64,000 nt of DNA from Actinomycetota bacterium. Lineage in GTDB: Bacteria; Actinomycetota; Acidimicrobiia; Acidimicrobiales; Ilumatobacteraceae. Below, one piece after another: positions 9,689 to 18,870 of this stretch. Each line of letters begins with the position of its first letter. Position 1 is the stretch's first letter. Below the pieces are notes generated by a model that searched no databases, was not told where the DNA came from, and saw nothing but the letters and a program-made list of their open reading frames with translations. The position numbers and the translations under genes were made by a program. The stretch spans positions 1 to 64,000 of the forward strand of contig WLJO01000008.1 of assembly GCA_009701715.1 (NCBI GenBank), in the 5' to 3' direction.

Positions 9689-11212
9689 ATGACCACAATG
9701 AACAGCACAGACTGGCTCGCGCACCATGCGCGAACACGGCCGACCAAGCTCGCAATCCGCGATCTGATGGACGGCCGCGACCTGACCTACGCCGAGATCA
9801 ACGAGCGGACGAACAGACTGGCATCGGCGCTTGCCCGTGACTTTGGGGTGAAGCCGGGCGACCGCGTGGGCGTGGTGAGCAAGAACGTCTCGAACATCTT
9901 TGAGGTGCAGTTCGCCTGCTGGAAACTCGGCGCCACCTTCGTGCCCCTCAACTGGCGCCTCGCCGTGCCGGAACTCGCCTACATCGTCGGCGACTGTGCA
10001 CCGGTCGTCGTCTTCCACGGGGTGGAGTTCGCCGATGCCATGGCTCAGTTGGGTGTCAACCAGCGGGTCGCGTGGGACGCTGACGCAAGCGGTAGGGATG
10101 CCTACGAGGAACTGCTGCGTTCGTCAGACACCGAGTATCCGGCCAACGACAACACCCTCGACACCGTGCTCACCATCATGTACACCTCGGGCACGACCGG
10201 TCACCCCAAGGGCGTCATCATCACGCACGGCATGACGTTGTGGAACGTGGTGAACCAAACCGAACCGTTCCGCACCGGGCCGACCATGGTGAACATTGTG
10301 GTACTCCCGCTGTTCCACACCGGCGGACTGAACTGCTTCGCGAACCCTGCATTCCACTACGGCGGAACGAACGTGATGACGGGCGCCTCGTTCGACCCGG
10401 CGTTCTGTCTGAAGGTGCTCAGCGACCCAGCTGTCGGTGTCACCCATATCCAGATGGTGCCGGCGAACTACCTGTTCATGAGTCAGCAGCCTGCGTTCGA
10501 CACCTCTACCTTCCCGCACATCGTGGCGGCCGGTGTCGGCGGCGCCTCGCCATCAAACACGCTGCTCGACGCGTGGATCTCCAAGGGAGTCCGGCTCCAG
10601 CAGGCCTTCGGCATGACCGAGACCGGCTCGATGGTGATGGCACTGCCACCCGAGGACTGCAGCCGCAAGATCGGGTCGTGTGGGCTGTCGTTCATTCACA
10701 ACCAGTTGCGCATCGTGGATCCAGACGGCAACGACGTTGCGCGCGGAGAAGCTGGCGAACTGTGGGCCAAGGGCCCGAACATGACACCGGGCTACTGGAA
10801 CCTGCCGGAGGTATCGGCATCGTCAATCACCGACGGGTGGCTGCACACCGGTGATGCGCTTCGCCAGGACGAGGACGGCTACTTCTATGTCGTGGACCGC
10901 ATCAAGGACATCTACATCTCGGGTGGCGAGAACGTGTCCCCGGCCGAGATTGAGAACGTGCTCTACCAACTGCCGAGCATCGCCGAGTGCGCCGTAATTG
11001 GCGTGCCCGACGAGCGCTGGCAGGAGGTTGGTCACGCGTTCATTGCGCTGAAACCCGGGGCTGCCCTCGACGAGCAGACCGTGGCAGCGCACTGTGTGAA
11101 GAACCTCGCCAAGTTCAAGGTGCCCAAGTACGTGACGTTCGTGGACGCGCTCCCCCACAACGCCACCGGCAAGATCCTGAAGCGCGAACTGAAGGCACTC
11201 CTCGATCACTGA
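9689..11212 (+). CDS. AMP-forming acyl-CoA ligase
   Basis: A 507-residue ANL-family enzyme making an acyl-CoA from an acid, ATP and CoA. Motifs in order are YTSGTTGHPKGVI, AFGMTETGS, the GYWN-LPEV-GWLHTGD block, a DRIKDIYISGGENVSP hinge and the C-terminal GKILKRELK catalytic Lys. All key residues are present. ATG 9689 follows GGGGGAG at 5-base spacing; an in-frame extension to 9602 is unlikely. It differs from the ligase at 2005-3546, so the segment carries two substrate-specific activators. It is convergent with the tRNA-Leu gene, which begins two bases after the stop on the other strand. Confidence 0.9.
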   Translation: MTTMNSTDWLAHHARTRPTKLAIRDLMDGRDLTYAEINERTNRLASALARDFGVKPGDRVGVVSKNVSNIFEVQFACWKLGATFVPLNWRLAVPELAYIVGDCAPVVVFHGVEFADAMAQLGVNQRVAWDADASGRDAYEELLRSSDTEYPANDNTLDTVLTIMYTSGTTGHPKGVIITHGMTLWNVVNQTEPFRTGPTMVNIVVLPLFHTGGLNCFANPAFHYGGTNVMTGASFDPAFCLKVLSDPAVGVTHIQMVPANYLFMSQQPAFDTSTFPHIVAAGVGGASPSNTLLDAWISKGVRLQQAFGMTETGSMVMALPPEDCSRKIGSCGLSFIHNQLRIVDPDGNDVARGEAGELWAKGPNMTPGYWNLPEVSASSITDGWLHTGDALRQDEDGYFYVVDRIKDIYISGGENVSPAEIENVLYQLPSIAECAVIGVPDERWQEVGHAFIALKPGAALDEQTVAAHCVKNLAKFKVPKYVTFVDALPHNATGKILKRELKALLDH

Positions 11213-11213
11213 G

Positions 11214-11297
11214 TGCCCGGGGCGGGCTTCGATCCCGCACCCCCTTGCGGGGAGGGGGGTTTAAGCCCCCCGCGTCTGCCAATTCCGCCACCCGGGC
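11214..11297 (-). tRNA. tRNA-Leu (anticodon TAA)
   Basis: An 84-base class II tRNA read on the minus strand. The acceptor stem GCCCGGG pairs with CCCGGGC, the D arm reads GGCGGAATTGGCAGACG, the anticodon stem of G/C pairs encloses the loop CTTAAAC (anticodon TAA, reads UUA), a long variable arm with CCCCGCAAGGGG follows, and the T stem GCGGG/CCCGC closes an ATCGAAG loop. The discriminator is A and no CCA is encoded. Its 3' end abuts the stop of the convergent acyl-CoA ligase. Confidence 0.95.
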
Positions 11298-11321
11298 TCG
11301 GGCCTTCGGACCGAGTTCAGG

Positions 11322-11752
11322 CTAGACGTTTGCCGCAACCACGGGTGAGTGAAGCGCGTAGAGACGCCTGCGGCGGAACACCATCGTCGCGCCACCGATA
11401 CCGAGCGTGAACGCCCCTTCGATGAATGGCCCGGGGCCTGTCGGTCCGACGTTCGAAGGCCGGACCCCTGAGTCTCCCTGTACCAATCTGTTCCATGAAC
11501 CGCCGTTCAACCGGGCGAACACCACGGCCAGATCCCAATCGCCTCCGAATTCAGCCGAGAAGGTGCCCCGGGGTATTGATCACCGCCAAGGAGGAAGGTG
11601 TAGTCATCGCGGTCAACATTCAGACTGCAGGTAGGCGGGGCAGAGCTTTCGCCAGCGTGAGCAGCGCCGGTGCCCATCGTCAGCATGGGCACGGCAGCCA
11701 ATCCCGCCACCACCGCACAGGCTCTGAGACGGCGGATCATTGTTGAGGGCAT
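11322..11752 (-). pseudogene. Frameshifted small secreted protein
   Basis: The first frame, from ATG 11752, codes a clean signal peptide (RRLRACAVVAGLAAVPMLTM to AHA) and about 50 mature residues, then stops at 11507. A second frame, offset by -1, is open from near CCCCGGGG (about 11570) to the stop at 11322 and ends in a Gly-rich hydrophobic stretch followed by an Arg cluster (FRRRR), like a C-terminal membrane anchor. Joined at the CCCCGGGG run they would give one exported, C-terminally anchored protein of about 140 residues. Either a single-base indel inactivated the gene, the assembly has an error, or frameshifting occurs. No family recognised. Confidence 0.55.
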
Positions 11753-11810
11753 GGTGCATCCATCGAGGTTGACATCTTGATGAGCCGGAAAAAATACCCC
11801 ACCGCGGGCT

Positions 11811-14624
11811 TCAGAGCAGGTGACCGGTGACTGCGAGGAAGCCGAGCGCCACCATCAGCACGCCGCCAGCACGGCGCCACCACGTGATCGGACCGCGCTC
11901 GCCCTCGCGACCGAGCGCAATGAAGGTCTCCACCGCGGTCATCGGGATGTTCAGCACCACGAAGGCAACCCGCACGAGCTGTACGCCACCTGTCCAGTTC
12001 TCGAGCACTCGCCCGACGAGCGTGCACACGAGCAGTGCCGTGATGAACTTGTAGACACGCTTCGGCACGATCGGTACGAATACCTTGATAATCGGGATTC
12101 GATCTTCGATCACGTCGAGCAACTGCTCCGCGCAGTACGACGCACAACCGAGCCACAGATACCAGTTCCAGCCGACGAACGGCTTGGCGGCAAGCATCAA
12201 CGCACCTGTCCGGGCGAACACCATTACCCAGCGCCGTGCAAGCCCGTACTCGGGCACGTCGTCGTCCACAGGGCGAACGGCACGCAGCCGTGACGGGTAC
12301 ACGTTGGTAGCGAGCGACTCGAGCGACACACGGAGCACGATTCCGGCCATCGCGATCATCGCGAGCAGGTCCGCGTCGGTGGTGATGTCGAGGGTGTATC
12401 CGCGCAACCCCTCGAGCGACCCGACAGCAGCGCGGATCAGCCAACCCACGAACAGCGCGCCCACCGCCGCGTCTGCCGTCCGGTTCCACCGACCCTCCCA
12501 ACCCCGTCCCGGCGGACGTGTCAGCGGACGCACCATCTCGGCCATCAGCGACACGCCCGTCATTGCCACTACCGAACCAGCGACGACGAGCACGGAGTTG
12601 AGCGAGTTGATCGAGCCGGTGACGAGCAGCACGGTGAAGTACCCGATGCCGGCAGCAAAGCCGGCTATACCGTCGAGCGCGCTGAGCACGAGGATCGCGC
12701 CGAGCAGTGCAGCGGAGGGGGGCAGGGCCTCGAGACCGGTACCGGTTGCGGCAAGAACGCCGAGCACGAGGCCGGCGAGCGGGAACAGCACCGAGAGCGA
12801 GCCGAGCATGGCGCGCAGGTAAGAGCCGCCGACCATTGCCCGCGTCACGCCAGGAAGCGCCGCGCCGTATCGGTGCTCGAACGCAAGCGCTATCCGCTCG
12901 ACGCGCTCCCGACCCGGCGTCCGCCAAGTGGCTGAGCGGTCGCCCCAAGCCTCCCCATCGAGGTCAACCTCGAGCGCGTCCTCCACGTCGATCTCGCCGA
13001 CCTGGCCTGCACTGTCGGCACCGCCACCCCCACCGCCCGCACCGGCCGCACCAGCAACCGCGAGGCCCGCAATAGTCGCAGCAACCACCGCGGTCGCGTG
13101 TGCACCCGGGTCGTAGGAACCGAACCCAAGCCGCTGTTCACCGGCGGCGAGCGCGCCCGTGGCACTTACCTCGAACGTTGCAGAGTCGAGCACTGCAGGC
13201 TCGCCGGCGTAATGGAGTTCGATGGCGTGTGAACCTGCCTCGAGGTCTGCCGGCAGACGACCGGAGAGCTCGAACGAGCCGTCTGCAGCGACGACCCCCG
13301 TGCTGATCACGCGGTAGGTGGAATGCACACCGATCTCAATGTCGCGTCCCGGGCGGAGTCCCTTGCCGCGCACGGTCACCTCGGCACCCGGTGACGGCTG
13401 GCCGAGCCGTGCCTCCACCTTGATCTCTGCAGACCAATCGGCAGGCACAGCAGTGGTCGTGGTGGTCGGCACAGCCGTGGTTGTCGGGCGCGTCGCTCGC
13501 GTGGTCGGGGGTTCGGTTACCGGCACCGTGTCAGGGATCGACGTATCAGGGATCGACGTGTCAGGCACGGTGTCGATGACCGTGGTCGGCGGTGTTCTCG
13601 GCGGTCGCGTACTGGCAACCGTTGTGGTGGTGGTCGGCGGGCTCTCGCCAACCCATACCGTCACCGCAGCGTTCGGGACCGGTGGCGTGGAGTCGCCGAA
13701 CTCGACGATGTATCCGCAGCATGCTGAGTCATCAATCGAGACATCCCAACCGGTCTTTCCGCCAGCTGTCCGTTGGCGGACCCGCCCATAGTCATCTGCA
13801 CCCTGTTTGGGTGTGCGCGGCTCGCGCGGCAGCCAGTTGAAATACGTCGGGGTGATGCCGGCATCCGGTCCGGCGACGTAGGTCCAAGTCCATCCATTTC
13901 GGCCACGGGCGGACTTACCGGTGAGGCCGAGGTGGAGCGGATTCGGACCGGCAAGGTTGGAGATGTACGCCTCCTCGTTCGCCGAGGTCACTGTTGTGAG
14001 GTAGCCGGTCTTGCCGTACAGCGTGAGCGACGCCGCCGCGGCCCGTGCCGCGGTGAAGCCGAGGCGGTTCGGGTAGTACCGGTACTGGTGGCCAGTCGGA
14101 CCAGCAGGTGGGGCAACACGGTCGTCCACCGTGGCGAACACGCTCACTTCGCCGGCCGTCGGCGCAACGAGTGTGACCGATGACAGCGCAGCAGTGACGT
14201 TTGAGGCCGTGCCGGACAGAGTGATCGTTGCGTCGGTGTCGCCGTCTCCGGCCTCGTAGGTGACGCTGGAGCACGCCCCGCCGCAGCCCAGCGTCAGCGT
14301 TCCTGCACCGACGGGGGCCACGGCGAGGGTGAGTGAGAGGTCCTCCGAGCCGGCCACGGTGAACGCACCGAGTGCAACATCGACCCCGGGTGTCGTCGTA
14401 GCCGACGGGGGTGCTGTGAGCGTCACGGTGTCGAGAGCGGTCTGGCTGGCGGCCTCCGCCCTCGACCCGTTTCCTGCTGGGGAGAGCAGACCGAGAACGA
14501 GTAATCCGCCCATCGCCCCCACGAGGGCACCACGAATGCGGCGTTGCCGACGGAGGCGGGCAATGCGGGACGCGCCCTGCGGCGACCTGAACGGCCCGGT
14601 CGGACCGGTTCCCCCTCGATGCAT
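11811..14624 (-). CDS. Secreted C-type-lectin-like domain fused to polytopic membrane domain
   Basis: A 937-residue envelope protein of unusual design. After a basic N-terminus comes a signal segment (about residues 31-59), then a beta-rich repeat-like region (60-170), a C-type-lectin-like domain (about 178-312, with YLTTVTSANEEAYI, a WTWTYVAGPDAG core, and a terminal CCGYIVEF), a Thr/Pro-rich linker with IPDTS repeats (330-400), an Ig-like domain (400-500), a Gly-rich run and, from about residue 600, a large polytopic membrane region. The lectin domain would face outside. I chose ATG 14624; a TTG 45 bases upstream is less likely. No known family covers the full length. It might sense or bind glycans at the surface; that is inference. 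Confidence 0.75.
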   Translation of the reverse strand: MHRGGTGPTGPFRSPQGASRIARLRRQRRIRGALVGAMGGLLVLGLLSPAGNGSRAEAASQTALDTVTLTAPPSATTTPGVDVALGAFTVAGSEDLSLTLAVAPVGAGTLTLGCGGACSSVTYEAGDGDTDATITLSGTASNVTAALSSVTLVAPTAGEVSVFATVDDRVAPPAGPTGHQYRYYPNRLGFTAARAAAASLTLYGKTGYLTTVTSANEEAYISNLAGPNPLHLGLTGKSARGRNGWTWTYVAGPDAGITPTYFNWLPREPRTPKQGADDYGRVRQRTAGGKTGWDVSIDDSACCGYIVEFGDSTPPVPNAAVTVWVGESPPTTTTTVASTRPPRTPPTTVIDTVPDTSIPDTSIPDTVPVTEPPTTRATRPTTTAVPTTTTTAVPADWSAEIKVEARLGQPSPGAEVTVRGKGLRPGRDIEIGVHSTYRVISTGVVAADGSFELSGRLPADLEAGSHAIELHYAGEPAVLDSATFEVSATGALAAGEQRLGFGSYDPGAHATAVVAATIAGLAVAGAAGAGGGGGGADSAGQVGEIDVEDALEVDLDGEAWGDRSATWRTPGRERVERIALAFEHRYGAALPGVTRAMVGGSYLRAMLGSLSVLFPLAGLVLGVLAATGTGLEALPPSAALLGAILVLSALDGIAGFAAGIGYFTVLLVTGSINSLNSVLVVAGSVVAMTGVSLMAEMVRPLTRPPGRGWEGRWNRTADAAVGALFVGWLIRAAVGSLEGLRGYTLDITTDADLLAMIAMAGIVLRVSLESLATNVYPSRLRAVRPVDDDVPEYGLARRWVMVFARTGALMLAAKPFVGWNWYLWLGCASYCAEQLLDVIEDRIPIIKVFVPIVPKRVYKFITALLVCTLVGRVLENWTGGVQLVRVAFVVLNIPMTAVETFIALGREGERGPITWWRRAGGVLMVALGFLAVTGHLL
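13531..13560 (-). repeat. 15-base direct repeat in the Thr/Pro linker
   Basis: Two near-identical 15-base units (TCAGGGATCGACGT plus A or G) lie back to back and code the IPDTS repeats of the lectin protein's linker. Such a short in-frame repeat could change copy number by slippage and so alter linker length. Confidence 0.6.
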
Positions 14625-14771
14625 TGCTGACCCACTTTGTTCCCGGCAACCCGCCGACCGACCGAACAATTCTAGGGTGCCCTACTACATCCCGTGAAAG
14701 CGAAACACCGTCTGTGACCGAATTGCAGGCACGCCGAGTGGAGCGCTCAACACGGGCAACCGTTGTGTCGT

Positions 14772-15413
14772 TCAGCCGAGGTCGAGGAGAGCTCGAGCCT
14801 CGGCAATGGCCTGATCGTGATCGAGCACGTGCACAGCCTGCATCCCGACATCCCGGGCGCCCTCCACCATCGCCTCGAAGTCGTCGAGGTAGAGCGCTTC
14901 GCCCGGCTCCACCCCGAGCCTGACGAGCGCGTGGTAGTAGATGGCGGCATTCGGTTTGCGCAGCCCAACCTTGCAGGAATGGACCGTCTCGTGGAACTGC
15001 ACGTCGGCAGGAAGCAACCGGTCCCACCACGGCACCCACTCCACGACGCTGTTGGTGATGAGCGCCGTGCGCAGGCCGGCGTCGCGCACCTCGCGCACGA
15101 AGGCGTGCATGCCTTCGTGCGGCTCGAACACCCCTGGCACGAAGTACCGAGAGGCGGGGTCCATAAGCGGTCGGGATGCCCGGTCACTCGGGCTGAGCAG
15201 CGCGAAGAACTCCTCGAGGGTCAGTTCGCCACGCTCCAGCCGGTGAGCCGGCACGTCGCCGTCACCGGCAGCGGAGAACGACATGAGAGAGCTGTTCGCC
15301 AGATCGGTGATCTGTAAGCCGGCAGCGTTGATCTGCTGCATGAACGCCGCCCCGATCGGGTGGGTCATCACCCCAGCCACGTCGAAACACACCGCCTTGA
15401 TCACGTGGAGCAC
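14772..15413 (-). CDS. HAD-superfamily hydrolase (subfamily IA)
   Basis: A 213-residue HAD protein. Motif I reads FDVAGVM (nucleophile Asp11; the second Asp of true phosphatases is Ala, as in many ACAD10- or dehalogenase-like members), motif II is ITNS, the motif III Lys is in GLRKPNAAIY, and motif IV is LYLDDFEAM. It may hydrolyse a phosphate ester or an organic halide; the missing second Asp makes this uncertain. The GTG at 15413 is used, but GTG 15404 is equally possible; neither has a clear ribosome site, so translation may be leaderless. It is divergent from the DinB-like gene. Confidence 0.8.
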   Translation of the reverse strand: MLHVIKAVCFDVAGVMTHPIGAAFMQQINAAGLQITDLANSSLMSFSAAGDGDVPAHRLERGELTLEEFFALLSPSDRASRPLMDPASRYFVPGVFEPHEGMHAFVREVRDAGLRTALITNSVVEWVPWWDRLLPADVQFHETVHSCKVGLRKPNAAIYYHALVRLGVEPGEALYLDDFEAMVEGARDVGMQAVHVLDHDQAIAEARALLDLG

Positions 15414-15457
15414 GCTACTGAGTGGACTCTCGGCCGGGAGGGGCTACGTTGCGGTCC

Positions 15458-16003
15458 ATGTCCGAAGGAACCGACCGTCTCATCACCATGCTTACCGCGT
15501 TCGATTCGCGGGTTCAGGCCGCAAAGAGCGGCGACTGGGGCCGGCCGGCGCCGTGCGAGGGATGGACCGCCCGCGACGTCGTTACTCACGTGGCCAACAA
15601 CGTCTTCAACCTCACCGCCGGGTTGACCGGTTCGGAGCCCACGCCCGTGGCAGACGACGAGGACACCGTGGCCGGCTGGGACCGCGCACTCGCTGCGGCC
15701 AACGCCGTGCTGCCGACCGCCGACATGACCCAGAACGTGCCCGGACCGATGGGTGCGATGCCGGCCGAGATGGTTATCGGTCGACTCATGTCGATGGACA
15801 CGCTCGTGCACATCTGGGACCTTGCCCGGGCAGTGGGTGGTGACGAGCGTCTCGACGCCGAAGCAGTTGCCCGCGCCTACGACGGCGTGAAGCCGATGGA
15901 CGCGATGATCCGCCGTCCGGGTGTGTTCGGGCCCAAGGTGGAGTGCGCCCCCGGCTCAGACCTGCAGACCGAGTTCCTCAGCTTCCTCGGCCGCACCGTC
16001 TAG
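15458..16003 (+). CDS. TIGR03086-type DinB/maleylpyruvate-isomerase-like protein
   Basis: A 181-residue four-helix-bundle protein of the mycothiol-dependent maleylpyruvate isomerase-like group. It shows the CEGWTARDVVTHVANN segment (first metal His) and DTLVHIWDLARAVG (second His and Asp), which match the DinB-fold metal triad. Such proteins in actinobacteria are often linked to mycothiol chemistry, but most have no assayed activity. ATG 15458 is preceded by an upstream GGAGGGG that is a little distant. Monocistronic by context. Confidence 0.8.
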   Translation: MSEGTDRLITMLTAFDSRVQAAKSGDWGRPAPCEGWTARDVVTHVANNVFNLTAGLTGSEPTPVADDEDTVAGWDRALAAANAVLPTADMTQNVPGPMGAMPAEMVIGRLMSMDTLVHIWDLARAVGGDERLDAEAVARAYDGVKPMDAMIRRPGVFGPKVECAPGSDLQTEFLSFLGRTV

Positions 16004-16043
16004 GACGGCTGTACCGCTGCGGCGGGAACTGCGCCACTGCGGT

Positions 16044-16379
16044 TCAGGCCACCCGACGCACCGTGGTGGCCGGCGCCTCGCTGGCAGCCACCGCGAACCC
16101 GAGCGCCGCCCAGAGTGCCCCACGAACGCGGAGCGCATCGGGGCCGGAGAGCTGGTTGGTGACGATGATGCCCTCGATCATGTCGGCGGCAACCGCCACG
16201 AACGGCCTGCCCTTCACCCGAACCGCCACTACTGCGCCGTTTCGGGTGCGCCGGATGCTGCGATCAACCGGAAGCGTGGGTGGGCAGCGAAAGGTTGGCA
16301 CCGCATGCTCTCGCTGACGTGCTGCTCTGGCCAGCGTGCGGGCGGCCTGGGCAAAGTCGGCAAGCGTGGTGGTCTCCAT
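16044..16379 (-). CDS. Hypothetical protein
   Basis: A 111-residue protein with no family I recognise. It has an N-terminal amphipathic helix rich in Ala and Arg (about 1-25), a central beta-like segment (NGAVVAVRVKGRPFVAVAADM, about 48-68) and a C-terminal Ala-rich helix (GALWAALGFAVAA), which is probably buried rather than membrane-spanning. Codon use matches the neighbours. It is convergent with the DinB-like gene and divergent from the L,D-transpeptidase-like gene, with which it may share a control region. Confidence 0.55.
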   Translation of the reverse strand: METTTLADFAQAARTLARAARQREHAVPTFRCPPTLPVDRSIRRTRNGAVVAVRVKGRPFVAVAADMIEGIIVTNQLSGPDALRVRGALWAALGFAVAASEAPATTVRRVA

Positions 16380-16452
16380 GCCCCGAAGTGTGCACGTGGG
16401 GTGTCACAGAGATCCACGGGGTGACCCGTGCGGCCAAAACGACATCGGTAGC

Positions 16453-17538
16453 ATGTCTGCAGTTCGAACCCCGCCCTCAAGGATCCGAGTGAGACGACGC
16501 AAAGAAGCACGAGCACTGGCGATCTCCGTGATCGTCTGCGCGCTCGGGGTGGTGCTCGTCGTACCGTTCTCGAACAGCGCTGCCTCGTCGGGCGCGTTGA
16601 CCAGTGACACCACTGAGGTCCCCACGTCAGACGGAGAGTCCTCCCCAGACGACACCTCGCCGGCCAACATGTCGCCGGCCAGTACCAACAGTGCGAACAC
16701 CGAATCCAGCGTGACGACATCGAAGGGTGCCGTTGGAGGTTCCACCTCCACGCTGCCCGACGAACCAATTGTTGACGACAGCGGCGACGTGGTCGGCAAC
16801 GAGAGCGGATGCGTCCTCACTGTCCGGGCCATCCGCAGGGGCAACGCCGGTGCAAACGTCACGTGCCTCCAGCAGGCGCTCAAGGCTGCCGGCTACCTCG
16901 ACGGTCCGGTCACCGGCAAGTACACGCAGGCAACCGTGAATGCGGTCCGCAAGTTGCAGACAGAAAAAGAGCTGTTCGTCGACGGCATCGCCGGCCGCGA
17001 GACAGCGATCGAACTGGGTATCTGGCCAGACGAAGCCTCCGCGGTCGTGCGTACCCCGAAGCCCGCGAAGGGTGCGAAGGACCTGCTCGGCTACGAACTG
17101 TCCTCGGTTGCCTCTGCCGGCGCGGACGCGCCGCCGGTGCCCGAGGATTCCGGCACCGGGAGGCGCATCGTGTACTCCCGTCTCGGTCAGCGCGTGTGGG
17201 CCATCGACGCCGACGGCCGCACGGTGCGTTCGTGGCTCGTGTCCGGGGCCAAGTTCGCCAACGAAACCCCCGGCACGCACCGCGTGTACAGCAAGTCCAA
17301 GATCACCACGGCCTGGAACGGCAAGGCAACGCTGCGGCTCATGGTGCGCTGGCTGAAGACCAAGATCGGCGCGATCGGCTTCCATCAGATCCCGATCCAC
17401 CGCAACAACAACAAGCCGTACCAGACCGAGGACCAGCTCGGTTCCCGTCTCTCCGGTGGTTGCCAGCGGCAGGCGCCGCTCGACGCGAAGTTCCTCTGGG
17501 ACTTTGCCGATATCGGCACCAAAGTCGTCGTTCTCTGA
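16453..17538 (+). CDS. Peptidoglycan-binding / L,D-transpeptidase-like cell-wall enzyme
   Basis: A 361-residue exported or membrane-anchored protein. An Arg-rich N-terminus and one hydrophobic segment (about 23-45) precede a Ser/Thr-rich linker, a PG_binding_1 domain (about 120-185, with CLQQALKAAGYLDGPVTG and AVRKLQ) and a C-terminal YkuD-like catalytic domain. The active-site core reads LSGGCQR with Cys337, and a His lies about 28 residues before it (GFHQIPIH). The usual SHGC is here SGGC, a variant. The expected role is 3-3 cross-linking of peptidoglycan or attachment of proteins to it. The beta-lactamase-like gene starts 14 bases downstream, so both form an envelope operon. Confidence 0.82.
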   Translation: MSAVRTPPSRIRVRRRKEARALAISVIVCALGVVLVVPFSNSAASSGALTSDTTEVPTSDGESSPDDTSPANMSPASTNSANTESSVTTSKGAVGGSTSTLPDEPIVDDSGDVVGNESGCVLTVRAIRRGNAGANVTCLQQALKAAGYLDGPVTGKYTQATVNAVRKLQTEKELFVDGIAGRETAIELGIWPDEASAVVRTPKPAKGAKDLLGYELSSVASAGADAPPVPEDSGTGRRIVYSRLGQRVWAIDADGRTVRSWLVSGAKFANETPGTHRVYSKSKITTAWNGKATLRLMVRWLKTKIGAIGFHQIPIHRNNNKPYQTEDQLGSRLSGGCQRQAPLDAKFLWDFADIGTKVVVL

Positions 17539-17552
17539 CCCGCTCTCCGCTC

Positions 17553-18857
17553 ATGGCGCGGTTCCCAAGGTCCCTTGCGGTGCTCGTGCCCCTCGCAGCG
17601 CTGGTTGCCGGTTGCGGCCCGGTCAGCCGTTCTGCCCCGGTAGCCACCGAGTCCTCGAGCACGAGTAGCACCGCCCCGGTTGTGCCCTCCACCGTTTCGC
17701 CCTCCACGGTTGCCTCCACCGTCGCCTCCACCGTCCGGGCACCCGCCTCGACGGCGGAACCGACCACCACTGCCCCAGCCGCCGCGCCGACCGCCAACCC
17801 GGAGGTGTTGCGCACGGCCGAGGAGCGAGTGCTCGCCCGGTTCCGGGAGCACGCCGCCTCGCTCCTCCGCAACGGCTACCAAGCGGTGGGTATCGCCATC
17901 GAGCGCGAGGGCAAGGTGCTGGGCACGGTGACCGCTGGGAAGGACCCGCGCGGCCGTCCCCTCGCCAACACCGCACGCTTCCGCCTGGCCAGCGTCTCCA
18001 AGGTGCTGCTCGCCACCTTGGTGATGCAACTCGTCGAGGAGGGCAAGCTGCGGCTCGACACGCCGGTCGCCGACCAGTGGGGTGGGCGATTCCCGGTGGG
18101 CGACCGCCGCGCCCGCTCCGTCACGGTACGGCAACTGCTTCAGCACACGTCCGGCCTCGACCGCATGTGGAACACGTTCTTCAAGGACCCTGCCACGGAC
18201 TGGCGCAACTCCGCAGGTCTCGCGCTCGCATCCCGTCTGTACGCCGAACCGGGCACGCGCTACCGATACAGCAACGCGAACTTCGTGGTGCTCGGCGCCC
18301 TCGTCGAGCGTGTGACCGGTGGCCGGCTCGCCACCCTGATCAACAATCGGGTGCTCGCCCCGCTCGGCATCGCGCCCTCGTCGATGATTCGCACAAAGGT
18401 CACCGACTCGACCGGTCCTTCCTACGTGGTTACGCCGGGTCGCACGTACCTCGAGGCGCTCGGCCCGGCCGGTTCGTGGACCCTCTCACCCAGCGAGGTT
18501 GCACTCGTGCTCGAGGCACTCAACCCGAATGCACCCTCGTCGTTGCTCTCACGTTCATCCCGACTTGCGATGCAGCCCCCATGCGTGGGCAACCCGCGGC
18601 CGGCCGGGCAGACCGACAAGGAGCGTTACGGGCTCGGACTGCTGTCGAACGGTGACCTCTGGGGGCACACCGGCACCATTGAGGGCGCTCGCGCCGCGGC
18701 GTTCGTGCTGCCCAACGGGTACGTCATCGTGCTGCTGGCGGCCACCGAGGCGGTGCCCTTAGGCGAGCGACTGCTGCACGTCTTCGAGTCCGAGATCTCC
18801 GACCTGCGGGCGCTACCCGGCGGCACCGAGGACGTTCCGGTCTGTCTCGCTGCCTGA
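17553..18857 (+). CDS. Beta-lactamase-family serine hydrolase, lipoprotein
   Basis: A 434-residue lipoprotein of the class C beta-lactamase/DD-peptidase superfamily. The signal peptide ends in a lipobox (LVAGC, about residues 17-21), followed by a low-complexity Ser/Thr/Val/Ala linker to about residue 90. The catalytic motifs are SVSK (147-150), YSN (239-241) and HTG (372-374), all intact. It may act on peptidoglycan peptides or D-amino-acid esters; antibiotic hydrolysis is only one possibility. It lies in an operon with the L,D-transpeptidase-like gene, which favours a wall-remodelling role. Confidence 0.88.
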   Translation: MARFPRSLAVLVPLAALVAGCGPVSRSAPVATESSSTSSTAPVVPSTVSPSTVASTVASTVRAPASTAEPTTTAPAAAPTANPEVLRTAEERVLARFREHAASLLRNGYQAVGIAIEREGKVLGTVTAGKDPRGRPLANTARFRLASVSKVLLATLVMQLVEEGKLRLDTPVADQWGGRFPVGDRRARSVTVRQLLQHTSGLDRMWNTFFKDPATDWRNSAGLALASRLYAEPGTRYRYSNANFVVLGALVERVTGGRLATLINNRVLAPLGIAPSSMIRTKVTDSTGPSYVVTPGRTYLEALGPAGSWTLSPSEVALVLEALNPNAPSSLLSRSSRLAMQPPCVGNPRPAGQTDKERYGLGLLSNGDLWGHTGTIEGARAAAFVLPNGYVIVLLAATEAVPLGERLLHVFESEISDLRALPGGTEDVPVCLAA

Positions 18858-18870
18858 GCGGGGCTCAGGC
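18852..18870. terminator. Hairpin between convergent genes
   Basis: A perfect 8-base stem (GCCTGAGC/GCTCAGGC) with a GGG loop spans the stop codons of the two convergent genes. There is no T-run, so it may be a bidirectional, Rho-assisted or RNA-stabilising hairpin. Confidence 0.45.

Noticed and set aside
11214-11320. tRNA-Leu as an integration site for a genomic island
   Set aside because: No integrase gene, no direct repeat of the tRNA 3' end, and normal composition on both sides.
13441-13640. Possible CRISPR-like or regulatory repeat array
   Set aside because: The repeats are short in-frame Thr/Pro/Ile/Asp codon runs in the linker of the lectin protein, without spacers of constant length.
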